Origin: Zychaea mexicana
Lineage: Eukaryota; Mucoromycota; Mucoromycetes; Mucorales; Lichtheimiaceae
Reading direction: 5' to 3'
Assembly: GCF_025766255.1 (NCBI RefSeq)
Contig: NW_026516733.1
Location: 124,001 to 188,000 of the forward strand
DNA: 64,000 nucleotides
The notes beneath the pieces were generated by a model. That model had not been told where the DNA came from, searched no databases, and worked only from the letters and a program-made list of their open reading frames with translations. The translations under genes were made by a program, and so were the position numbers. Positions 1 through 10,528 of this stretch are shown piece by piece. Position 1 is the stretch's first letter. The number at the start of each line of letters is the position of its first letter.

Positions 1-39
1 TAGTATGCAACTCCTTAAAAATTTAGTGTAGGAGAATAA

Positions 40-210
40 GCTGAAAGGCTTCTATCTGATGAGCTTGGTGCTAGGATTTTGGATACTCATGAGGAATCAT
101 GTGGCATTGATGGTATTGATTTGATACCACATGAAGAATTAGAGGATATCCATGCACCAACTTCCTTCTTCAACTACCTCATTAACGATGCTATTATTGA
201 TAGAGATTAA
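40..210 (+). pseudogene. C-terminal remnant of a probable pogo-like transposase ORF
   Basis: An open frame of 56 codons runs from just after an in-frame TAA to a TAA stop. The peptide is acidic and contains AERLLSDELGARILD and ends in NDAIIDRD. The acidic 'LLSDE' tail resembles the C-terminal region of the pogo transposase further along this window (around 5950-5970, 'HPLLSDEEI'), which also lies downstream of its catalytic domain. The three direct repeats right after it look like transposon subterminal repeats. The rest of the gene lies outside the window or is lost. The assignment is an inference; no catalytic motif is visible. Confidence 0.35.
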
Positions 211-247
211 GGTACGTTCATAAACGGCTGATGTAACCGAAAAACCC

Positions 248-300
248 ATCACTATATCGAAATATCACTATATCGAATATCACTATAACGAGCGGCCACT
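248..300. repeat. Three short direct repeats, likely transposon end iterons
   Basis: The motif ATCACTATAtCGA occurs three times in tandem with 13-16 bp spacing, followed by AGCGGCCACTG. Read from the other strand this starts CAGTGGCCGCTCG, which looks like a pogo/Tc1-type terminal inverted repeat beginning in CAGT. No partner end is in the window and no TA duplication is visible at the putative border. Confidence 0.4.
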
Positions 301-2427
301 GTTCATGCTTTAGTATGAAAGACTAATTGGACAGACGCCTATGGGCATGTGCTCGCTTTCTTGCGGTACAGTTGTGGAGAAGGGATATTGGTTCATGATG
401 ATGTAATGCATTAACTGAAGAAACCTCCCACAGAGGAAAAAACTATGCTAGCATAGATCAATAGTGCTATAATTGCGGGTGGCGAAGGATAATATAGAAG
501 AGTGTATATCATAATAGGTTACAGTATGATTGAAAGAATAAAGAATGGGGCCAATGGTATTGTCTTGTGCTGGAGTAGGTGGAGATAGTAATGGGCTTCT
601 TTTGAAGCTGTTTCGTCGTCGTCGTTATAGCTGTCAAGAGGATGACTTGAGCGATCTATCTCCCTGAGGGGCGCGAATTAGCGCTGGCCAGATCCTTTTC
701 TATTTGTCACAGAATAGGCCGGTATTAGAGAGCGAGAGATGGTTCACTATGTGGTCGACCACCTGATTGTCAAGTAGTAGGTCTGATATCTGGCTAAACG
801 CGTCTGTTGAGCTCTTTAAAGTTTCGGACGTAGCAATGAGCATTAAGAAATTTGGTCTCATTAAGCTTCCTCGGCCTCACGGCGACAGGATGACCCATTA
901 AGTTATAAAAAATTTGAGATTACATACATACTTGAGCTTGATCGTATTCGGCTTGTCGGGTTCCACGAGCGACCAGTGCTTGATTTATTTTCTGTATAAC
1001 ACTAGTATGATAGTAACAGACACAAGATAAAATGGTTAAACAACGGTGGTAGAATTCGTTCATTGTTCCTGTTTGTACCATAAACCAATCTATCATTAAT
1101 TTATATCCCTCGCACCACCTTGCAGTCGATAATGTATTTATCCAAATTTTACAATCGCTTTTGACAAATGACACGATTACAGTATTTGTATCATAGTTTG
1201 TTTATGCGCGATCCGCAGGTCCCTAACTATGGTCGTCAATTCATCGATATGCCACTCGTTGATTGCGGAGAGCCCCGGTGATTAATGTTAAACTATCAGG
1301 TTGTAAAAAAAAAAAGAAGGGAAATGGTGAGCTATTTTCCAGATTACTCTCGTCAAACTCTAGCTAGTCCCAACGATTTCTCCACATCGTAGATACTAAT
1401 GCCACGAAACAAAGAGAATTTTTTTCACCTGTTCCAGTATTGTCAACGGTTGAATGCCTTCTATTGTTTCATTCTAAGCACCTGCTCCTGATGACCATCC
1501 AGCTGCTGCTGCTGCTGCTGATGTGCTATGTTAATATCGGTCGAAGTGGAGAAATTTGCGGGAATGAATGATGGCATTGTTATTGTTTCTGCTGTGTGTT
1601 AAAAAAGTAAAAAGTGGAGGTTTTGAACACAGCGTGAAAGAGGATGGACGGAAGAAAGTAAGAAATCCGGACGATGAACAAGATGAGAAAAAGTCTTCGT
1701 TTTCTCGCATCTTGTGTGCTTTCCACATCATAGCTTTGGAGAAGAAATTGGGTGGGGAAGGCAAACATTTGACAAGGCGATCCCAGAAGGCCGAAGGCGC
1801 ATTCAAAAGGTAGTAGTTCGCAGTCTTTCGGACACCTAAAACGAGCTTCCAAGACCCTTTGAGGTCTCAGGTGTTCCAAACGGTAATTATCTAAGAATGT
1901 GGATAAATAGCGACCACGACGACAGCGATACTTTATTATTTGGTGACAATGATGCTGAAGACGATGTTGTCTTTGTTTGGTCGAGCGTAGAGTATACTGC
2001 TCAACTTGTTGACATACAGTAAACAAGTCTCTTTATATAACTTTTTCGCTTCACTCTGCTATAACGTTGAAAATGAAATTACCCGAAAACAAGTGCGTTC
2101 AAATGTCGCTTAGTCATGCTGTGGCCATTCCAATTAGTATGCTTTCGTCCATTATCCCTCTTCCCAAAGACTTGTCTTTAACTACTGTAGTTAATGAACA
2201 GAGAGCTTAAAAATAAATTGGAAGAGAGTGAAATGAAGAGCATCAAAACCTGTATCATATAAATAAAACGCATTTGGTTAAATTTTTGTCCACACCAGCC
2301 TTTTATGTTTCTCAAAGTGATGAAAAGTATTTATCCAAAGGTACTCCCCGCGGTGGCATGCGTACATGAATGAAGTTTGTTATTTTGAGGAATAAGGGAA
2401 CACTAACTTCTTGTTTATGTTTATCTC
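301..2427. other. Gene-free stretch
   Basis: Small open frames here (around 920-1174 and 1531-2026) have no recognisable motifs, overlap on both strands and look random. A short CTG/GCT triplet run lies at 1501-1520. I see no RNA gene. Confidence 0.5.
2420..2427. repeat. Left 8-bp target site duplication
   Basis: TTTATCTC abuts the left end of the hAT-type element. The identical copy abuts the right end at 3462-3469. Confidence 0.85.
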
Positions 2428-3461
2428 TAGGGATCCGTATCAGAACCGTAGAACCGGAACCGAACCGAACCGAAACCGAGAAAATACGGTTCGGTTCCTG
2501 TCAAGAACCGAACCGGAACCGAACCGGTTCTGTATAAGTAGAACCGAAGAACCGAGAGGCAGAAGATTGCAATCAGCGATTTTGGTAATTAGTATAAAGT
2601 AGGCTATAATGGAAGTTACGAACAATGTTATTCCGAAAAGACCACGAAGTAGTGTATTTGCAAGCCATACTTTATTGAAAAACTTAACAAAACCTGCAAA
2701 AGCAGAAGGGAGTAAAAAATAGTAAAGAAGAGAAGAGAAAAAAATAAAAAAACACTTCTTCTGACGGCAGCTTGCTTTCTCCGCCCATGACGCACATCAT
2801 TACTTCCTCTACTTTGCTACCCACAATGCATTTTTCTCCATGACGTACTACTTTACTAGATTTATCATGGCTTCTCGATCAGTTTTATCAAGTTTGTGCA
2901 TTCCGTTTGAGATTGCGCATTCTGGGGCTCATAACAGAATTATCTTACCCATTCACCCTTTGCCTTTTATGAGACACTATACACTATACACACGTAGAGA
3001 CACAGCAGCTGTATGTACTGCCGGTTGTGGTTCAATTCCTCCAATGTTACGATAACATATTGTACTAGTAATACTAAGTCGCTCTAAGTAAGTACTATAA
3101 GCTCCACTTTTTTTTGTAAAAACTGTGCTTCAATCTTTTAACCATGCAATGACCCACATCGTATGAGAATGTTTACATTCTGTTTCTCTTATTCATTTTG
3201 AGATCGCTGTTCACTGTACAATAATAAATTATTCTTTTTTACTGCAGTATTCAAGTATACCGCGACATTTGAACACACACATCAGCTTTCATTTAAAGAT
3301 ACCGAATCTTGCCTTTTTTATATACATGATGGGTTCGGTTCTTCGGTTCGATTCTTCGGTTCTACGGTTCTCGTCGGTTCTAGTCGGTTCGGTTCTTGCT
3401 TTAGACGGTTCGGTTCGGTTCCCTTTAAGAACCGAACCGAACCGAACCGTGCGGATCCCTA
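2428..3461. mobile_element. Non-autonomous hAT-type element (1034 bp)
   Basis: The element starts TAGGGATCCG and ends CGGATCCCTA, a perfect 10-bp terminal inverted repeat. It is flanked by identical 8-bp direct repeats TTTATCTC (2420-2427 and 3462-3469), and an 8-bp target duplication is the hallmark of hAT transposition. Both ends carry dense arrays of GGTTC/GAACC pentamers: GAACC-rich at 2441-2555, GGTTC-rich then GAACC-rich at 3332-3450. Each arm can therefore fold on itself as well as pair with the other arm. The roughly 750-bp core is AT-rich and holds no transposase-like frame, so mobility would need a hAT transposase in trans. Confidence 0.85.
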
Positions 3462-3469
3462 TTTATCTC
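3462..3469. repeat. Right 8-bp target site duplication
   Basis: TTTATCTC, identical to the left copy. Perfect identity suggests a fairly recent insertion. Confidence 0.85.
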
Positions 3470-4143
3470 CTATATGTTAGAACGAATCATCACTAGCTAT
3501 TCTGCTAACAATGAGCAAGTGTCAATAGCAGTACTGGTAGCAGCCGAAAACCATTATTTAAGGTAACGATTACATATCATATGCAGAAATATGATGCTGT
3601 AAGATGTTAACACTTTCCTCTGCTTCCAACACGATATTGTTATGGATTAATCTTTAAACCTTCATTCGCCCACGCTTGCAAAATTATTTACTGGAGAGAG
3701 ATTCAGTCATCGCTCTAATCAATTCAGCTGTTTCTACATAAAACTCATAAGATGCCACTACATAATGTTATATAGATAATGTCGGTTAGCAAACGGCAGG
3801 AGGTTACAACAATAAATTAATCACTGTGAAGAATACATCCGAGAGTCATCAATTCGCGCCGTTCAAGCGAGCTATATCAGCGAGATCGTCGCAGAGTTCA
3901 TTTCAGAGACATGATTTGATGACTAGGGTAGTATGTCCATTTATATTGGACAACCCCATTCAGACATGAGCCTCTATAGGCAATTAGCAGCAGAAGTGTA
4001 ATTCATTCGTAGCCCACATAATACACTTAAATGACATACGTAAAAACCTTATACACTCTTTTCGGAAATCATTCGCCAACTTCAGGGAAAAATTGGCTGA
4101 CTTTGAAAAAAGCAATTGGCCAATTTGCTGAAAGGGGATTGGC
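3470..4143. other. Gene-free stretch with TTGGC/GCCAA motifs near its right end
   Basis: No coding frame is convincing. Between 4073 and 4143 there are scattered variants of ATTGGC/GCCAA (for example ATTCGCCAAC and AATTGGCCAATT). They resemble the core of the inverted repeat that follows and may be extra, diverged subterminal motifs of the Tc1-like element. Confidence 0.4.
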
Positions 4144-4183
4144 GAATTAGCCAAGCTTGAAGATTCAAATTAGCCAAGACTGG
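4144..4183. repeat. Left copy of 40-bp inverted repeat
   Basis: It begins GAATTAGCCAAGCTTGAAG and ends TTAGCCAAGACTGG. The reverse complement at 10612-10651 is identical over all 40 bases. It contains two copies of the submotif ATTAGCCAAG, as expected for paired transposase binding sites. Confidence 0.9.
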
Positions 4184-5433
4184 ACCTTTTTTCCCGTTCT
4201 TTTTCGTCTATTTTATTGAGAATGAGAGCTTTTGTGTATGATGATGGATTCGGAAATCTTGTGGGTGAAAATGGAGAAGAACCATTTGTTGTGGAAATGG
4301 AAGTCGATTTGGAAGAATATCCCTTGGATAGCATCACCAATTATGATCAATATATGGACCTGAAACCTCTAGAAACGCCATTGAAAGTGAAGAAAGTGAA
4401 AGAAGAATCCCCAATGGAGCTGCCTACAAAAGGGCGACGCAGCTACAGAAAGTACACCGATGCAGATAAGGAAGACTTCTTCGAACTGATCTACGAAAAA
4501 GGACTAAATGTTTCTCAAGCTGCAAAAAAATTAGGTATGCCTGTACGCACTGCTCAAGGCTGGTACAATAGAGATCAAAATGACCCTCAAGATGTGATTC
4601 AACGAAAGCAAGCAAAAAAAGGACCTGTTGGAAGGCCACCAAAATTACATGAAGAGCATAGAGAATTTTTGGTTGAACTGATTGACAACAAGCCGGCATT
4701 AGTTTTGGACCAAGTCATGGATGATCTAACGAAACAGTTCATAGATCTGGAGGTGTCAAAAACTGCATTGTACGATTTTATGAGGAATAAGTGTAGAATT
4801 AGTTTGAAGAAGGCTCACTTCCACTCAGTCGATCGAAATTCTCCTGAAAGCCTGGAAAAAAGACACGACTGGGTGATCAGATGGCAACAGACTAATTTGG
4901 ATTATTTATGCAACTGCATATTTATTGACGAGGCGGCTTTTCACATCAATATGAAAAGAACGGTAGCTTGGTCGAAGGTAGGTACCCATGCAGAAGTCGT
5001 CTTGCCTAAGACTCGAGCAAAGACAACGACAATCCTTGGTGCAATTTGTGCAGTTGGTGTTATTAACGTGAAGGTAAGAAAGCCAAGAGCTTTGGTTCAG
5101 AATAAAAAGAGGAAGTCAAGAACCGGTGCAATTACCAGCAAGAATCCGGGTAGAGCTGGTACTGTGACAGGACATTACTTCAACTTTATATGCGATACAA
5201 TGGATGTTTTGGACAAGCATGAACAATTTAAAGGACACTATATTGTGATGGACAATGCGCCTATCCACAAGAATCGTGATATCGAACAAGAGATCAAGAG
5301 GCGCGGCTATGGCTGTGTGTATCTTCCACCCTATTCCCCTGAACTCAACCCCATCGAGCAATTCTGGTCCGTTTGCAAAAGCAAAATGAAACGAGAACAG
5401 CTTTTACAAGAGGAGACGCTGTCCTCAAGAATA

Positions 5434-7770
5434 CAGTTGACCCCCGCTTTTTGCACCTCCGCTTTTTGCAGATCCTCAGTTTTTGCAGCTTTTTTTGGAG
5501 GAATCCCGCTCATCATTTAAATTGCAGTTTCCTCACTTTTTGCATTTTGCAGCCCAAAACCAGGACCTGCAATTTCCCGCTAGTGGTTTTCATTCTCCCC
5601 AGAGAGCGGCGACACTGAGAATCGAACCACTGATACTTCCTAGTTTTCTATATAAAGCTTTATATTTATTACATAAAGGTTTTATCACTGAAAATAATTG
5701 GTGATCCTGGATTGTTTGTTCTGGCTTTTCTTGCGGAAATCATCCCGGACTTTTCTGAGCTCATTCCGGATGTTTTGATGTTCCGGGGCATCTAAAATAG
5801 CAATTGTTTTTTCTAGTATTCTTGTTTTTTCTTGCAAACTATATACTGGTGTAACAGGTTCAGATGAAACAACAGTCATGCTAGTATCTTCATTGCCGTT
5901 GTCAACAACATCATCAGCTACTTTTTCATTAAGAACAGCACTAACAATTTCTTCATCGGAAAGCAGTGGATGAACAGCTGCAATTTCCTCAGGTAGATCT
6001 GCATCAAAAGTGAAATTTGCAAGGTTGTTGGCACCATAAATAAGACTGAGATGATCATCAATCTGGCCAAGTGCAACTTCGTCTGCATTGTCTGACCCAC
6101 TATCAGTGCTGCTAGTCATGACTGCATCTATTACCCTCGTTTTTATGTAGCAGTTTACAATTGTCAGCACTAGAACACTTTGCCATGCCTCATGACACCA
6201 TTGTATTTCTGTCAAAACATCAATACGAAACGTATTTCCGTTATCAACAGGCAGGCCTTTTTCCAAGCGCTCCTGAATTCTGCTATATGCATGCTCATAT
6301 TGCAAATTCCTAATACAACAGAGAAAATGGTTACTTTCAAATTTCCACATACATATAAAATAAGCCTATCTAATAATTATAACAACAACGTACTTGAAAT
6401 GCACCTTGAAGCTGCGGATAATACCAGCATCTAAAGGCTGCATAAGCGATGTTGTATTTGGCGGCAAATATACTAGCTCGACATTCTTTGGCTCGTAATC
6501 GCAAAAATGGCCCGAAAAGTTGTCTAAGAGCAATGCAATTTTTCTTTGCTGATACACCATCGATTTATCCAACATAGTAAGGTACTTCTTGAAGATATCG
6601 CGCGTCATCCAAGCATTGGCATTTGCACGGTACTTCGAGATGTCAACCTTTCTCTGCTGTGCCTGTTGTTATATAGAAAATATAATAAGCAGTTGATCAT
6701 CATCTTTTACTTTCTCGTATAGCATACTTTGCTGAAACAGGTTGGGCGCTGTGCCTTGCCAATGAACCAGGGGTGCCACTTATCAGATCCATCAGCATTC
6801 GTCGTCAATACAAGTGTCAACCGCGACTTGTCCTGCTTGACCCCTTTAAACGGTCCAGGTACAATTGTAGACACAGGAGCACTGGAGTAGAAGACAGCTG
6901 TCTCGTCCATGTTGTAAATGTCCTTTAACGTATATTTCTCTAGCATTCGTTGTATTTCAGGCAACTTGACTTCTGCGAGTGTGACATCAGCAGAGCTAGC
7001 TTCACCACTTATTTTTTGGACCTTGAGGTTATATCGTTTTTGGAAGCGGTTTTGCCAGCCATTGGAGAATGTCAAGTCCTCAGTTGAGATTTCAGCTTAG
7101 TTGCAAAGTTTTCACCAGCTTTCTTAATAATATCCCAATTGATTGGGATCTTCTCATGGAATCTTTGTTCTATCCATGTATATAAAGCGTATTCTAGTTC
7201 CTATTGTATTATTTTGCTTTCTTATTAGTAAAGTGAATAGCAAGCAGTACTCAATAAGCTTAAACATACGGGAAACTTTGCTCGAGCTTTTTGTCTTTTA
7301 TTTCTCTCGATGCCGTTTTCTTCTTCATGTTTTCTCTTAGCAATCATTCGTGAAATTGTTGTTGTATTCGGAACACTCTCAAGGTTGTATGTTGTTTTTA
7401 TCCAGTCGAGTAAATCCTTGTATGTAAACTTGCGCAGCGCTTTCTCTTTGGCGACGTAGTACTGATACGCTGCTTCACTTATTTCGTCCGTAAGCTTTTC
7501 ATATTTTCCTTTCGTCATGATGTGTAGTTTGAGTAGTGTGTATAAGACAATTGCAAAAATTCAAGTCTTTTATATATAGACATTGCAATGTGAAAGTAAC
7601 CTCAACAAAGTACCGATATTCTTTAATTGTTTCACATAATTGACACTTAGTAAGCTAAGCTATACTCAGCCTGTGTAACACCCTTATACCCATCCTCACT
7701 TTTTGCAGTTCCCCGCTTTTTGCAGTTTTTTTCATGAAAAACCGCTACTGCAAAAAGCGGGGGTCAACTG
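5434..7770 (-). mobile_element. pogo/Tigger-like DNA transposon (2337 bp)
   Basis: The ends form a 22-bp perfect inverted repeat beginning CAGTTGACCCCCGC and flanked by TA on each side (5432-5433 and 7771-7772), the target duplication of the Tc1/mariner/pogo superfamily. Copies of the motif CGCTTTTTGCA, some diverged, lie in both subterminal regions (about 5445-5560 and 7696-7730) and look like transposase-binding iterons. The element carries one multi-exon transposase gene on the minus strand. It sits inside the Tc1-like transposase ORF. Confidence 0.9.
5685..7518 (-). pseudogene. pogo/Tigger-like transposase, one apparent frameshift
   Basis: Exons read 7518-7270, 7200 to about 6728, 6662-6394 and 6309-5685. 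All three introns have GT...AG borders and the phases agree except at one place. Exon 1 gives an N-terminal HTH of the CENP-B type (about residues 1-60). Exon 2 gives the CENP-B HTH (LEYALYTWIEQRF, then FSNGWQNRFQKR) and the first catalytic D in NMDETAVFY. Exon 3 gives LLLDNFSGH and QPLDAGIIRSF, so the triad is DDD as in Tigger/pogo proteins. The C terminus is acidic and ends ITNYFQ. At about 7094-7098 the frame is broken (a TAA sits in the downstream frame); one missing base explains it. An intact product would be near 538 residues, normal for the family. Either the copy is dead or the base is a sequencing error. Confidence 0.8.
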
Positions 7771-7871
7771 TACGTGATGCATGCAATAACATCCTTCTGA
7801 GTGACCTTCAGGGTTTTTGTAGATATTCTATGGCAAGATTCGATGACTGTTTGAACAAGAAATTTATGTAA

Positions 7872-8105
7872 TCAAGTACATGTATCACGAACGCATTTCT
7901 ACAGCTTCGCCTTGGGGCGACATTGTGGAATCTAATTATTGTAAAGGCAGGGAAGAAATAACGAGACTTAATAAATCTATTTATTTAGAAAAAATTGTGA
8001 GGATAAAGAAGAAGAGTAATCTAATAAATGTGACAGGAACATCGGAGATGCGATGACCGTGAGGCTTATGGATGCGACAGACATTTATCCCGACATAAGA
8101 TGTTC
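7872..8105. other. 3' flank of the Tc1-like transposase gene
   Basis: Noncoding AT-rich sequence between the transposase stop codon and the first 20-bp unit of the foldback-like element. Nothing else is seen. Confidence 0.5.
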
Positions 8106-8108
8106 AAC

Positions 8109-8366
8109 GCTTCAGAGCGGTGCGAAATGCTTCAGAGTGGCGCAAAACGCTTCAGAGTGGTGTGAAACGCTTCAGATGGCGCAAAACGCTTCAGAGTGGC
8201 GCAAAACGCTTCAGAGCGGTGCGAAACGCTTCAGAGTGGTGTGAAACGCTTCAAAGTGGCGCAAAACGCTTCAGAGTGGCGCAAAACGCTTCAGAGTGGT
8301 GTGAAACGCTTCAGAGTGGTGTGAAACGCTTCAGATGGCGCAAAACGCTTCAGAGTGGTGCAAAGG
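8109..8366. repeat. Left 20-bp tandem array (13 units)
   Basis: The unit is GCTTCAGAGTGGYGYRAAAC. Thirteen copies follow head to tail, two of them 19 bp (AGATGG for AGAGTGG). Variants alternate between GGCGCAAAAC and GGTGTGAAAC in the second half. The last unit runs into the shared arm. Confidence 0.9.
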
Positions 8367-8594
8367 CACTTTACGGAACACCATCTCACTTTGTGTGTGA
8401 AACTGTTGTGCGATTGCGTTGCATTGCGACGACATTGAAAATGGTCGCTTCAAAGTGGTTTTGCGACCTTTCGACGCTTGTCCTTTTTTCTGCTGGTGTT
8501 GTCCCAAGAAGATGCAAAAAAAAGGGGGGGTCTGGAAAGCTCGCAACTTTTTTCCTTTCACATTCTTTTTGAAACATTTCTGAATGCCATTGCC

Positions 8595-10290
8595 ATGGGG
8601 ACAAGCAGCACTCGATTCTGCAACTACCCAAACTGTGAACGTTCGATAAGACAGGATAATCAGATCGGACGTTGTCGTGAACATAGATATCCCAAGCAAA
8701 GAACATGTTCACATCCTCATTGCAATAATTTAATCAGAGGTGGCAGCTGCTCTGGGCTTTGCTCTGAACACAGGAACACCAACCACGCTCGAGACAGTCG
8801 CGTCAATAATTCTGTTGCACACGAAACAGAATCTGCAGAACTCGGACCAGGCTTGATCAGCATCGCACCATATTCGACTGTACCAACTTTATCAAGTCTG
8901 CCATCTACATCTACGCCAGGAAGCAGTCTGATTCTGCGTGATCATGACACGGCCACCATCTATGCTCTTGATCAAGTAGAGGACACAACGGAGCACAAGT
9001 CTCAAACCGTCAAGCTCATGGACGCGGTGGAATTGGAGCCTGTCGCCGTCATTGACGATGATGGTGTGGAAGAGAATCTGATGGGAAAGTCCCCCGTCAT
9101 TCGCTCTCTTCAATCGAAGCAAAAGCGCGGTCTGAAGCTGACAATAATACCAAGCCCAAAAAAGATCAAGGTTGAAGATATTTCCCAACGCCTGGTCATG
9201 CCAATTGATTTGGATATCATTTTGCGAAACAGTTTTGCCAGACAATCACTGGCCAAAAACGAGCATGAGCAAAGAGAAGGGGGAACTCAAAGCAATAAAG
9301 CAATCTCAACATTTTTTTTTGGACAGGTTCATGGAAATGACAAACGACGTGGCCAAACTGCTTAATCAAGATTGGCTCTTCCGGCCACAGATGCGTTTCT
9401 TCGCGGCCAAGGCGCTTGCAGGTGCCATTCTTGTCGATCCGACGTCGTGTACTGCGATTATGATCAACAGCATCGAGGTATATGGTCGCTCAAGTCTGGT
9501 CGACGCACACCATGAACGCTGCATCAACAAGAAAGGAATTGCTTCACTTTCTACAAATCCACCAGCCAAGGGCCGATACAATCAGATATGGGCAATCTCA
9601 ATTAAAGAAAACGACGGTACAAAGCTGAACATCGCAACGAAGACTTTCAATGCCTTGGTGACTTCCAGCATCCGCCTTGATGCGAAACACACGCCAGAAC
9701 TTGGACCAACAACAAGCAAATTTGTCATCAACAAGGAACATGGGTGTCAGGTACAAATCTTTTTGGATATCACCAACTATCATGATGCAACGAAGATTGC
9801 TCTCGATGACCATGCCAGCAATATCCAAGACGTCGATATTCTGCAACAATTGCGGCAAGTTCGCTCAAAGTTTAAATAGCATTCGACCTACATTCCGTGT
9901 CGTGCAAGCAGCTCTTTGTGCAACTTCCATCGATTGCAGCCACAAACCATATTCACTTACTGCACCTTTGACAATGGCGCCCCCGATTCCGATGGCAGGC
10001 TGGCATCACCTATATTCGCACATGTCGCCAGTGAAGTTATCAGAAAGAAGGACGATGCAGTGCTGGAAAAACGAACTGTTCTCGATATTCTCAAACAGTG
10101 CAAATCAGACGGACGCGTCGCCAAAGTTATTGCCGATATCCACGCCTTATTCCCCCGCGGATGCGCCTCCATTCATATTCTGAATAATTTCGACCTTTCC
10201 AATATCCTCAACACTCTGGCACACAATTTATCCTCGTATCTCTCGTCAGCAAACAATACAATTGCCGATGAAATTGAAAATTTGTTTTAA
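8595..10290 (+). pseudogene. Double CX4C-X12-CX2H finger protein of unknown function, frame-disrupted
   Basis: I do not recognise this protein. From the ATG at 8595 it has two matched fingers: C9-X4-C14-X12-C27-X2-H30 and C38-X4-C43-X12-C56-X2-H59. The spacing resembles the WRKY19-like zinc fingers found in some plant and oomycete proteins. A Ser/Thr-rich linker follows, then a basic patch (KQKRGLKL...PSPKKIKV) that could be a nuclear signal. About 170 residues of globular-looking sequence follow (RFMEMTNDVAKLLNQDW; FRPQMRFFAAKALAGAILVD; LDITNYHDATKIALDD), then a last block (TVLDILKQCKSDGRVAKVI; CASIHILNNFDLSNIL) ending at 10290. The frame changes by one base near a T9 run at 9312-9320; the ACAG after it could be an intron acceptor instead. 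A TAG interrupts at 9877-9879, before the last block. No DDE, HUH, recombinase or helicase motif is visible. It may be the element's own mobility protein or a captured host gene. Confidence 0.55.
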
Positions 10291-10528
10291 ATCGATTTGC
10301 TGAATAAAGCCGCTCGCTGTTTCCAGGTTTACTTTCGTGAAAGAGTGGGAATGCCAACAGTGTCAAAAGTCTGCGCAAAAGACAGGCAGGTCTGAAGTGA
10401 TGCCACTTTTGAAGCGTTTAGCATCACGTTAAAGAGTCTTTGCACCATTTTCAAGCGTCGTCGCAATGCAACGCAATCGCACAACAGTTTCACACACAAA
10501 GTGAGAGAGTGTTCCGTAAAGTGCCTTT

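Larger units (their letters stand above)
4216..7871 (+). pseudogene. Tc1/mariner-like DDE transposase, interrupted by a pogo insertion
   Basis: The frame opens at 4216 and encodes an N-terminal HTH region (about residues 75-120, with NVSQAAKKLGM and RTAQGWYNR), a GRPPKL linker and a DDE_3-type catalytic domain. The acidic residues are visible: D in FIDEAAFHI, D in VMDNAPIHK, and E 35 residues further on in SPELNPIEQFW, giving a DD34E spacing. The frame is intact up to the codon ATA at 5431-5433, where the pogo element begins. The residues then read from the pogo end are foreign and stop at 5520. If the element and one TA are skipped, the frame resumes at 7773 and runs 32 codons to a TAA at 7869-7871. 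The gene was therefore intact when hit and would have encoded 438 residues. It is now broken. Confidence 0.85.

Noticed and set aside
1531..2026. Minus-strand frames of 91 and 148 codons overlapping a plus frame
   Set aside because: Mutually overlapping, Phe/Ser- or Arg/Gln-rich without motifs, and next to transposon debris.
2411..2625. Overlapping small frames rich in Arg/Asn/Glu within the hAT end
   Set aside because: They translate the GAACC/GGTTC pentamer array and have no coding features.
5590..5640. tRNA-like B-box (GGTTCGATTCTCAGTG on the minus strand)
   Set aside because: No matching T-stem pairing, A-box or acceptor stem can be drawn, and it lies inside the pogo element.
8109..8366. 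Regular 20-bp repeats as a CRISPR-like array
   Set aside because: The units are directly head to tail without spacers, and an inverted array lies at the other end of the element; this is a transposon end.
8053..8572. Open frames encoding repeated NASEWRKTLQSGAKRFR-like peptides
   Set aside because: The 20-bp period is not a multiple of three, so the frames rotate through the array; they are by-products of the DNA repeat, seen on both arms.
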